The notes under the pieces were generated by a model that was given only the letters and a program-made list of their open reading frames with translations, did no database searches and was not told the DNA's origin. Shown here piece by piece: positions 6,539 through 12,781 of a DNA stretch of 12,781 bases. Source of the stretch: CAYMKL01 sp964390805 (GTDB taxonomy: Bacteria > Chloroflexota > Anaerolineae > VGOG01); the NCBI GenBank assembly GCA_964390805.1, contig CAYMKL010000175.1:1-12781 (forward strand), written 5' to 3'. The stretch's first letter is position 1. Each line of letters starts with the position of its first letter. The position numbers and the translations under genes were made by a program.

Positions 6539-9500
6539 CGGCTGGAAGGATTCCAGGTGGGCGTGGGTATCGTTGGTGTGCAGGATGGTGAGTGGCGTCC
6601 TGTAGCTCTTGAAGACCAGAGGCAGGTAGATCTTGCTCTCGATTGTGGACACAATGGCCTCGTCTACGGCCTTGTGGCCGTACTCGTCGGTCACCTCTAC
6701 TTTGGCGGTGTAAGTGCCTCCAGATGCATAGACGTGGACAACGGAAGGCGTGGTACTCACGGCAACGTCGCTGCCATCGCCGAAGTCCCACCGATATTCC
6801 ACCGCCGCTGCACCCACCGACGAAGTGGCGTCAGCACTCAGCGTGATCAAGTCGTTCACCATGCCCTCTTCCGACTCTATGGTCACCGCAACCTCGTCGG
6901 TGAGCCAATTGAGGAGTTCACCCATCAACACTTCACGGGTGGTGTAGCCGGTGTCGTTGTTGATGCCCTCGAAGCCGAAGCTGAGGTAGAGGCTGCGGTA
7001 ATCGTAGCGGACTTGCGGTCGTTCCAGCGTCGGCGAGTCGGCGCGTGCTGAGGCAACGTAGCCATCCTGTACTGGGTAGCCGCCCACGGCTGCTAAGATC
7101 GGGTAGATGCTATCGGGGGCCTCAGTATCGCCGTAAGGAGCCAACTCAACCTCGTCCACGTAGTACTGGTTGGCTGCGCCGTCTTCCCAGCCCACGAGGA
7201 CCACCTCGCCCTCCACCACATCGGTGATGGGATCCGAGCCGCTGATGTCGAGCACCATGCCGCTGAGCGGTGACCCAGGCAGGCCGACGACCGCCGGCGC
7301 CGCCGGCAGCAGGCCGGCATAGGTCGGATCGAAGATGGTGTCCTGCAGGTACTTGGTACCCAGGTTGCCGGCGTACAGGAAGTAGCCAGCACCGTCCGAG
7401 TCCAAGGCATCCCAGGCCGCCGCCACGTCCTGGCCTGTGACCAGTAGTCGCCCACCGTTGAACTGGAAGTCGGTGAGGAGCTGCATGTCTATCTCGGTGA
7501 GCGGTGTAGCGACGGTGAAGGTGCCATCCGGAGAGTAGTTGTCGCCGCTCCAGTAGATGATGACGTCGTAGGCCGCCAGCTCGGCTGCCGAAGGCAGTGT
7601 CTGCAGGTTGGCGAAGTGGAGATCGGCGTTGTAGTAGTCGTAGGCGACACCCAGGTTATCCAGCGTGTCGGCGTAGAAGTCGGTGTAGTCCGGTAAACCC
7701 AGCAGGTCGCTCATGTCGTTGTCTATCAACAGCACGCTCGCTACAGCCAGTGGAGCTTCCACTCTCACCCAGAAGGGGATGTGGGCCTTGTGCGGACCGT
7801 GCTCCAGCCATACGAAGCCGGTGTAGTCGCCGGGTTCGGTATCCTCCGCCACCTCGACCGTCAACTCGAAGCTGGCTGTGCCGCCAGGTTCCACACTGAT
7901 GCTCCGCAGGTCTGTGGAGGCGGTGATCCCCTCGTCAGCCGTGGTGGACAGATCATAGGTAGCACTGATGCCGCCCACCTCTGTACCCTGGACGATCGCC
8001 GTCGCCGTCGCTGGTGCCGTCACGCCACCGAAGCTCACGCTGGGATAGTCGAAAGTCAGGCCAGGGTCGCCCGCCTTGCCCAGGTCAATGCGGCCTGCGC
8101 CCATGTCGAGCACGCTGGCAGGCACGGTCTGATCAGCGTCGAGCCAGACCTCAATCACCGAGGTACTCATCAGGGCCGACCGGATCTGCGTGGGCGTCCA
8201 GTCGGGGTGCATCTGCTTGAGCAGCGCAGCCGAGCCAGCCACGTGCGGCGCCGCCATGCTGGTGCCGCCTACCGCGCCGAAGCCAGCGTGCCGGTCAACC
8301 CCGCTCGCGCCCGCTGCGTAGCCGGCCGAGAGGATGTTAGCGCCAGGGGCCGTGACGTCCGGTTCCAGGAAGCGGGTGAAAGCCGGGCCACGGCTGCTGA
8401 AGCTGGCCATGACGTCGGGCACGCTGCCGATCTGCCGGCCCGTGAAGTCGAACTGGGCCTCGGCGCCGGGGTTATCTACGCCGAACTGCACCATGCCCTC
8501 GCCGTTGGTCTGGCCGATGAAGGCGCCAGGAATGGTGAACTCGTCATCCTCATGGCTGCCGGCGGACATGTTGATCAGGTCGTCGCCAGCGTTGTTGTAG
8601 ACAATGGCGGCGATGGCCCCGGCTTGCTGCGCGTTCCAGACCTTGTCGCTGAAGTAGCAACCGCCACGGCTGATCAGCGCGATCTGGCCGGTCAGGTCGC
8701 CGGTGATTTCCTCACCATCACACAGGGTGTTGGTGCCTCCAGCCGTCACCGTGCCGACGTCGGTGTAGGGGTCCGGGCCGAAGATTGTACCCACAGGAAC
8801 CGCCGGGCAGAAGAGGCAGTCGGCGAAGGGTATACCCTCCAGTTCTTCCGGCACGGGCTCCGGGCTGGTCACATCAATAAAGCCTGTGGCGATGGTACCG
8901 TCGGTGGTGCTGGCGCCCACTTCCATCACCTTCGGGGAGGAGTCCCAGGTGGTGGAGTAACCAGGGCCGCTGTTGCCGGCCGAGTGCGAAACGAAGACGC
9001 CGGCATCCCAGGTCGCATCACGGGCAACCGCAACTGCATCGGCCCAGGGCATCACGCCGCTGTAACCGCCGAAGCTGTAGTTGACGGCGTCGGCGCCATC
9101 CACGACGGCGTCTTCATAGGCCATGACGATCTCCGCGCTGAACGCGCTGCCGGAGAACTCACTGTTGGTCGGATAGCCAATACGGTAGCTGAGGATCTGG
9201 GCCTTGGGCGCCACACCGGAGATCGTTTCCACCAGACCGGCGACCTCGGCCACTGTGTCTGCATTGCCGGCGGCAGTGCCAGCCGTGTGAGTGCCATGGC
9301 TGCTACCGTTGGGTCCGGGCCAGGCGCCTTCGTCGCCCTCTGTCGGCGGATCCCAGGGCCGGAAGTAGGCCCGGGCGCCGATGACCTTCTCGGTGGTGTA
9401 ACGGGCGTCGCCCACCGGGTAGCCGGGTGGATACTGGTAGCCAGTGGGATCGAAGAAGGAGTTGGGGGCGTAGACGCCGGTGTCAATGCTGGCGACAATC

Positions 9501-10117
9501 ATGCCCTCGCCCGACACGTCCTGGCCGCCCAGTTGGGTCCACATAGTGGGCGCGTCAATGAGCGGCAGGCTGGCGTACATCTCCGGCTTGTGCTCGTAGT
9601 CGCGATACACCCGCTTGATGCCATCCACCTTCGCCAGTGTGCGCAGCGATTGGGGCGAAGCGTCGGGCAGGGTGACAACGACACCGTTGAAGACTACCTG
9701 GTAAGCCAGATCATGCGCCATGCCGCTCTCATCCACGTAAGTGGACACGCTGGCGCTGGGCATGGCCTTAGCCAACTCGGCCTTGAACGCCTTCTGCTTG
9801 CTCTGCAGATACCCGACGTAGGCGCGGCTGGCTGAGGCGTTCACGTCCAGTCGGTTGGCGCCCGTGGCCTGGATAGCTGTGGGAGCATAGCCCTTCACAC
9901 CGCCTGTATACGTGGCCAGCGGGGCATCCTCGAGCTGAACGATGAACCTCTTAACCTCAGGTGCCGCAGTTTGGGTGGGGCCGTCAGTGCTAGGAGGCAT
10001 GTACACTGGTGCTGCCCCCTGGGGCTGGTCGGCCAATGCTAGCCCAAGAACGGATACGGACAAAACCAGGGCCAGGATCACCCATACTGCTGGAATTCTC
10101 ACTAGATTCTTTCTCAT
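6536..10117 (-). CDS. Secreted subtilisin-like S8 protease with PA and PKD domains, fused in frame to a 5'-nucleotidase
   Basis: The product up to the TAG is 1,193 residues. A signal peptide occupies residues 1-29 (basic start, hydrophobic core, ALA-D cleavage site). An inhibitor I9-like propeptide (about 55-175) follows. The S8 catalytic domain has Asp212 (SIDTG), His274 (SSHGTHTAG), oxyanion Asn382 (AGNSG) and Ser620 (GGTSMAAPH), so the triad is intact. A protease-associated (PA) domain, about 440-560, is inserted between Asn and Ser. Beyond it come a beta-sandwich-like stretch (690-790), a GATase1-like or Rossmann-like region (792-905, a tentative call) and a PKD domain (about 1078-1158, core YRWDFGDG). 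The linker IYLPLVFKSY (1163-1172) leads into the start of a nucleotidase domain, with NDTH at 1182-1185, which the TAG cuts off. The role is extracellular protein degradation. The ATG is supported by AAAGGAG (10128-10134) and a second GAAAGG nearer the start. A consensus promoter lies 310 nt upstream. With the TAG read as an amino acid the product would be 2,686 residues. Confidence 0.9.
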   Translation of the reverse strand: MRKNLVRIPAVWVILALVLSVSVLGLALADQPQGAAPVYMPPSTDGPTQTAAPEVKRFIVQLEDAPLATYTGGVKGYAPTAIQATGANRLDVNASASRAYVGYLQSKQKAFKAELAKAMPSASVSTYVDESGMAHDLAYQVVFNGVVVTLPDASPQSLRTLAKVDGIKRVYRDYEHKPEMYASLPLIDAPTMWTQLGGQDVSGEGMIVASIDTGVYAPNSFFDPTGYQYPPGYPVGDARYTTEKVIGARAYFRPWDPPTEGDEGAWPGPNGSSHGTHTAGTAAGNADTVAEVAGLVETISGVAPKAQILSYRIGYPTNSEFSGSAFSAEIVMAYEDAVVDGADAVNYSFGGYSGVMPWADAVAVARDATWDAGVFVSHSAGNSGPGYSTTWDSSPKVMEVGASTTDGTIATGFIDVTSPEPVPEELEGIPFADCLFCPAVPVGTIFGPDPYTDVGTVTAGGTNTLCDGEEITGDLTGQIALISRGGCYFSDKVWNAQQAGAIAAIVYNNAGDDLINMSAGSHEDDEFTIPGAFIGQTNGEGMVQFGVDNPGAEAQFDFTGRQIGSVPDVMASFSSRGPAFTRFLEPDVTAPGANILSAGYAAGASGVDRHAGFGAVGGTSMAAPHVAGSAALLKQMHPDWTPTQIRSALMSTSVIEVWLDADQTVPASVLDMGAGRIDLGKAGDPGLTFDYPSVSFGGVTAPATATAIVQGTEVGGISATYDLSTTADEGITASTDLRSISVEPGGTASFELTVEVAEDTEPGDYTGFVWLEHGPHKAHIPFWVRVEAPLAVASVLLIDNDMSDLLGLPDYTDFYADTLDNLGVAYDYYNADLHFANLQTLPSAAELAAYDVIIYWSGDNYSPDGTFTVATPLTEIDMQLLTDFQFNGGRLLVTGQDVAAAWDALDSDGAGYFLYAGNLGTKYLQDTIFDPTYAGLLPAAPAVVGLPGSPLSGMVLDISGSDPITDVVEGEVVLVGWEDGAANQYYVDEVELAPYGDTEAPDSIYPILAAVGGYPVQDGYVASARADSPTLERPQVRYDYRSLYLSFGFEGINNDTGYTTREVLMGELLNWLTDEVAVTIESEEGMVNDLITLSADATSSVGAAAVEYRWDFGDGSDVAVSTTPSVVHVYASGGTYTAKVEVTDEYGHKAVDEAIVSTIESKIYLPLVFKSYRTPLTILHTNDTHAHLESFQP

Positions 10118-10433
10118 TTTTACCTTTCTCCTTTGAAGTTTGCTTAATCTTACTAACTAACACAGGTTCAGTAGGCTCTGCTGGGCATCACCTCCTTTCC
10201 AGTAGAGAACATCCCGCCCCTGGCAAAGTCAGGGTCACGGTCTGAAAAAACGGGAAAAGCAAAAGCGCCAGGATGAGCGAATACACGCCCCTCATAGCGC
10301 AAACAGGCCTCCAGAGGAGTAATCATTGGTAAGAGTTGAGCTTTCATGCTGATGTGGATAGGATAGCGAGGATAGCTGGCGGCCTTGGGTCCCCAACGCT
10401 GTGGACCTCCTCGAGCTTCTTGATGACGATTTA
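10118..10433 (-). promoter_or_regulatory. Long untranslated leader of the protease gene
   Basis: About 310 nt lie between the predicted transcription start (near 10427) and the ATG at 10117. It holds the gene's own double Shine-Dalgarno (AAAGGAG and GAAAGG, 10123-10134) and a second, perfect anti-16S match GGAAAGGAGGTGAT (10200-10187) 69 nt upstream with no usable start codon after it. There is also a 59-codon frame, 10347-10168, with no ribosome binding site. I recognise no known riboswitch or leader RNA class. Confidence 0.5.
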
Positions 10434-10461
10434 ATTATACTGAAAACAGTAGATTTGTCAA
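10434..10461 (-). promoter_or_regulatory. Consensus housekeeping promoter of the protease gene, with inverted repeat in the spacer
   Basis: On the minus strand TTGACA (10461-10456) and TATAAT (10439-10434) both match the sigma-70/sigma-A consensus perfectly, with a 16-bp spacer. TACTG-TTTT-CAGTA, an inverted repeat with 5-bp arms (10451-10438), fills most of the spacer and reaches the first bases of the -10 box, where a repressor could block polymerase. A second small palindrome, ACGGACTCCGT (10467-10477), lies just upstream of the -35 box. The operator role is inference. Confidence 0.75.
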
Positions 10462-10575
10462 CAGCGACGGACTCCGTTACTCTCCTGCAGGGTTGAAAAC
10501 CATCCGGGCAACGGATCAAGACTGAACCGAAGATTCGTTTATGGCCAGAATAGTCGTAGCCTGCGGGGCGTACAA
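10462..10575. other. Spacer between nucleotidase terminator and protease promoter
   Basis: No gene is supported in these 114 bp. Apart from the ACGGACTCCGT palindrome (10467-10477) next to the -35 box, no clear structure was seen. The frames that cross it run through the promoter and terminator and look accidental. Confidence 0.4.
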
Positions 10576-10615
10576 GCAAGAAGCCATCGAGACCGAAATC
10601 TCGATGGCTTCTTGC
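10576..10615 (-). terminator. Terminator of the right-hand nucleotidase gene, paralogue of 1988-2027
   Basis: A 17-bp stem (10576-10592 with 10599-10615) has loop CCGAAA. It matches the terminator at 1988-2027 and its flank up to the stop codon. The two outer base pairs are GC/GC here against AA/TT there, so both arms changed together. For minus-strand transcripts the stem is followed by TTGTACG, a weaker T tract than in the other copy, so termination may be less efficient. Confidence 0.65.
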
Positions 10616-10642
10616 GTATTGCCGACAACGACAACCGTCAGT
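10579..10642. repeat. Copy of the 3' flank of the triple nucleotidase gene (matches 1991-2054)
   Basis: Sixty-four bases containing the hairpin and the stretch TTGCC...ACCGTCAGT match 1991-2054 with only a few differences. The match stops at the stop-codon region of each gene. The two genes thus share a 3' flank although their last encoded units differ. Confidence 0.75.
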
Positions 10643-12781
10643 CGGTGAGGAACACCAGCCGCCCTTCGACCGCCGGTGAGATGGTGCCCTGATCCGTGAC
10701 GTAGTCAATCACGGAATCGCGCACGTAGTATTGCGTGTCGGCGATGACTTGGTCTAGCGGCCAGAGGGTCACGCCGTCGTCATTGAAGTTGCACGAGCCG
10801 GCCGCCAGGTAGTTGACGGTGGACACGTTGTAGTAGGTGTCCGCATCGGCGAAGTCTATCGGCGTACCGTTGATGACCAGCGACACCACGTTGTTGCCAT
10901 CGGGCTCGGCGGGATACGTGTCATTGTACGTGATCACGCCGCCCTCGTTGGTGTCCAGGAAACACGTGGTGTAGTGGGAGTAGCCACCATAAGGGGGATC
11001 AGCATCGGCCTGGTACTTGTAGTACCAGTAGTTGCGGTACGAGCGCTCGAGGACGGCCTTGAGCTGCGGGCCGTTCATCTGCATCGCGAACAGCGAGTTC
11101 TCGTACTTCATCAGCGTGTACATGTCGTCCACGGTCAGCGTGTACGGGTTGGCCTCCGTGGCCCCCTCCGCTATACTCTTGTTGGTCATGGCGCCAGAGA
11201 GGTGGAAGTCCACGTCTATCCCGTTAGCGGTCAGCTCATACACCGCAGAATCCGCTTGTAGGTTAGCGCTGTTGGTCTCCTGGGTGTAGGCTTCCTCTCC
11301 ATCAATCGGGGCAGTGGTTTGACCGATCTCTTGGCTAGTGTAGGCCTCCAACTCGGCCTCGAACGGCGCCAGATAGGCGACCATTTCGTCATCTAGATCT
11401 ACATCCCCAGCCGGAAGCAGGTACCCTTCCCGCAGCACCATCTCGTAGCCATCGGTGTCGTTGCCGGTGTATCCAACGTTGATCTTCCCCAGGTATTGCG
11501 CGTACGCTTGCGTCTGGCCGATCAACGTCCCGTTCGGGTTGATGTCGGAAGTGACCATCATCGCCGGATCAATCTTGGTGTGGCTGTGCCCGCCTATGAT
11601 CACGTCTATCCCCGACACCCCCTTGGCCAACTCGATGTCGCAGTTTAGATCTCCCTTGTAGACGTCTAGCCCCAGGTGGGTCAGAGCGACCACCAGGTCC
11701 GGATTCTCGTCGGCCCGAATCTGGGGCACCAGCGCCTGGGCTGTGGGAGTGACCGGATAGAAGGTCAGGCCTGGGATGTTGCTCGGCAACTCGTAAAGCG
11801 GGATACTCGGGGTGGTCAGGCCGAAGACGGCCACTTTCAGGCCCTCCACGTCCAACGTGATGTAGTCCTCCACGTTGTCGTTGATGAAGCCGTAGGAGCC
11901 GTCGTCGTCTGTATTAGCGTTCCCCAGGATTGGGAAGTCTATCTGCCCCAACATGGTGGCGAAGGTCGTCGGCCCGAAGTTGTACTCGTGGTTGCCGATG
12001 ACCATGGCGTCGTAGTCCAGCAGGTTCATGGCGCCCGCGATGGGGTTGGGGGTAGCGTTGCGGAAGTACTGGGCGAAGGCGTTCCCCTGAAACGTATCGC
12101 CAGCATCCAGCAATAGCGCGTTGGGGTTCTTGGCCCGCTCCGCCTTGATGTGCGTGGTCAGGTAGGTCATGCCTTCGGGGGTGCCGTAGTAAGACGCGGT
12201 GGGGAAGTAGCCGTGGATGTCGTTGGTGTGCAGAATGGTGACCAACTTGTCCATCTTCACGATCCGCCCCTCCACCTCATAGTCAATGGGCCCCACGCTG
12301 GTGTTGTACCACTCGATGTACTCGTTCACACCTATCTGCATGTCAAAGTAGGTGTCCCAGCGGTTGGTGCCTTCGGCGAAGGTCACCCACCCATCCTGGC
12401 CACCTGCCAGGAAGTTGTTGGTCACTACCCGGTAGGTCTCCTCAGGGTCCAGCGGCTCCCCACCGACTGTCGCGCCATAGGCGCCCCAGGTCGTGGGGGC
12501 GTCGCAGTTGCAGTCGTTGTACCAGTACCATTGGGCCCCCGAGGTCTGCATGATGCCCTTGTACAGGCTCGCTGATTGATCCAGCAGTGTCTGGATCTGA
12601 GCACCTGTCAAGTCCATCAGGAACAGGGTATTGCCGAAGGGCATGACGTTGAAGGTGTCGCCCCAGGTGACCTCGTAAGGCAGCTCGGCCCCTTCAGGAA
12701 TCAAGATGTCCGCCCGCAGTCCACCCGGGTTGGTGAAGGCGATGTCCACTGAGCCGTTGACCTCACCGTCGTCGTACTCGT
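10638..12781 (-). CDS. Multi-unit 5'-nucleotidase (UshA-like), 5' end beyond the window
   Basis: The open frame runs off the right edge, so the start and signal peptide are not seen. A GTG at 12749 lies inside a domain, and the upstream codons (EYDDGEVNGS) continue the same fold, so it is not the start. The first visible part is the C-terminal domain of one unit (NPGGLRADI, VMPFGNTLF, NNFLAGGQDGW). A complete second unit follows, with NDIHG, LDAGDTFQGN, GNHEYN, LTHLGLD and GGHSHT as metal-site motifs. Its C-terminal domain is unusual: the NGGxR motif is replaced by HLSGAMTNKS, and a Tyr-rich segment (YRNYWYYKY) follows. The protein ends VFLTD with TGA. Extracellular nucleotide or phosphoester hydrolysis is likely from the family. 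The whole second unit is a close copy of unit 2 of the central gene. The neighbouring protease gene downstream has its own promoter and this gene its own terminator, so they are probably separate transcripts. Confidence 0.88.
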   Translation of the reverse strand, partial: EYDDGEVNGSVDIAFTNPGGLRADILIPEGAELPYEVTWGDTFNVMPFGNTLFLMDLTGAQIQTLLDQSASLYKGIMQTSGAQWYWYNDCNCDAPTTWGAYGATVGGEPLDPEETYRVVTNNFLAGGQDGWVTFAEGTNRWDTYFDMQIGVNEYIEWYNTSVGPIDYEVEGRIVKMDKLVTILHTNDIHGYFPTASYYGTPEGMTYLTTHIKAERAKNPNALLLDAGDTFQGNAFAQYFRNATPNPIAGAMNLLDYDAMVIGNHEYNFGPTTFATMLGQIDFPILGNANTDDDGSYGFINDNVEDYITLDVEGLKVAVFGLTTPSIPLYELPSNIPGLTFYPVTPTAQALVPQIRADENPDLVVALTHLGLDVYKGDLNCDIELAKGVSGIDVIIGGHSHTKIDPAMMVTSDINPNGTLIGQTQAYAQYLGKINVGYTGNDTDGYEMVLREGYLLPAGDVDLDDEMVAYLAPFEAELEAYTSQEIGQTTAPIDGEEAYTQETNSANLQADSAVYELTANGIDVDFHLSGAMTNKSIAEGATEANPYTLTVDDMYTLMKYENSLFAMQMNGPQLKAVLERSYRNYWYYKYQADADPPYGGYSHYTTCFLDTNEGGVITYNDTYPAEPDGNNVVSLVINGTPIDFADADTYYNVSTVNYLAAGSCNFNDDGVTLWPLDQVIADTQYYVRDSVIDYVTDQGTISPAVEGRLVFLTD
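10656..12270 (-). repeat. 1.6-kb direct repeat, copy B (last nucleotidase unit)
   Basis: This matches 3521-5127 in the same orientation and encodes the last unit of the right-hand nucleotidase. The preceding C-terminal domain, from about 12270 to the edge, is clearly less similar to its counterpart in the central gene, so the high identity is confined to one unit. End points are estimated by eye. Confidence 0.85.

Noticed and set aside
7781..9835. A 684-codon open frame on the plus strand
   Set aside because: It is entirely antisense to the S8 protease, whose catalytic motifs and signal peptide are unmistakable. The frame has no recognisable domain and arises from GC-rich codon bias. Other opposite-strand frames under the nucleotidases were dropped for the same reason.
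10168..10188. A six-codon peptide (MPSRAY) after the perfect Shine-Dalgarno
   Set aside because: Only 2 nt separate AGGAGG from the ATG, too few for efficient initiation.
10168..10347. A 59-codon leader peptide gene on the minus strand
   Set aside because: There is no Shine-Dalgarno before its ATG, no recognisable sequence features, and it overlaps the orphan Shine-Dalgarno at its end. It is probably accidental.
10438..10451. A LexA/SOS box in the protease promoter
   Set aside because: The repeat is CTG-N4-CAG, too short for the CTG-N10-CAG type operator of E. coli, and the gene is not an SOS candidate.
10292..10708. A 138-codon minus-strand frame between the two large genes
   Set aside because: It crosses the end of the nucleotidase gene, its terminator and the protease promoter, and has no family resemblance.

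Overview
The window (12,781 bp, fairly GC-rich) looks like a chromosomal piece of a member of the Chloroflexota, probably Anaerolineae. This is inferred from a DUF6391 membrane protein, very large multidomain secreted hydrolases, a YLPLV motif that I recall as frequent near the C-termini of exported proteins in this phylum, and short low-complexity repeats (GATTGG-like and GACCATC-like) between genes. No 16S rRNA or other firm taxonomic marker is present. No RNA gene, insertion sequence, phage gene or CRISPR array was seen.

Left part, plus strand (1-2056): a small two-helix DUF6391 protein (129-677); a long GC-rich hairpin; a stretch of eight 8-bp tandem units that runs up to the ribosome binding site of holA; holA itself (861-1853), the delta subunit of DNA polymerase III; then a cluster of hairpins including a terminator for holA and a strong bidirectional terminator where the plus and minus strand genes converge.

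Central part, minus strand (10117 down to 2057): one continuous reading frame of 2,687 codons, interrupted once by a TAG at 6536-6538. Upstream of the TAG lies a secreted subtilisin-like (S8) protease with signal peptide, propeptide, protease-associated insert and PKD domain. The frame then runs into the first of three consecutive 5'-nucleotidase (UshA-type, metallophosphatase plus C-terminal domain) units. The TAG falls inside the first nucleotidase unit, nine codons after its metal-binding His, exactly where every other unit in the window has Tyr. The frame therefore looks like a protease-nucleotidase fusion carrying a single-base stop: a recent mutation, a base-call error beside a run of C, or, least likely without further evidence, a readthrough site. 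A consensus promoter (TTGACA, 16 bp, TATAAT) containing a small inverted repeat lies 310 nt upstream of the start codon.

Right part, minus strand (12781 down to 10638): the 3' part of a second multi-unit 5'-nucleotidase gene, cut by the window edge. Its last unit is a close paralogue (roughly four residues in five identical by eye) of the middle unit of the central gene. Even the terminator after it is a duplicate, with paired changes in the stem. Together the minus-strand genes encode extracellular peptide and nucleotide/phosphoester breakdown, which fits a scavenging heterotroph.
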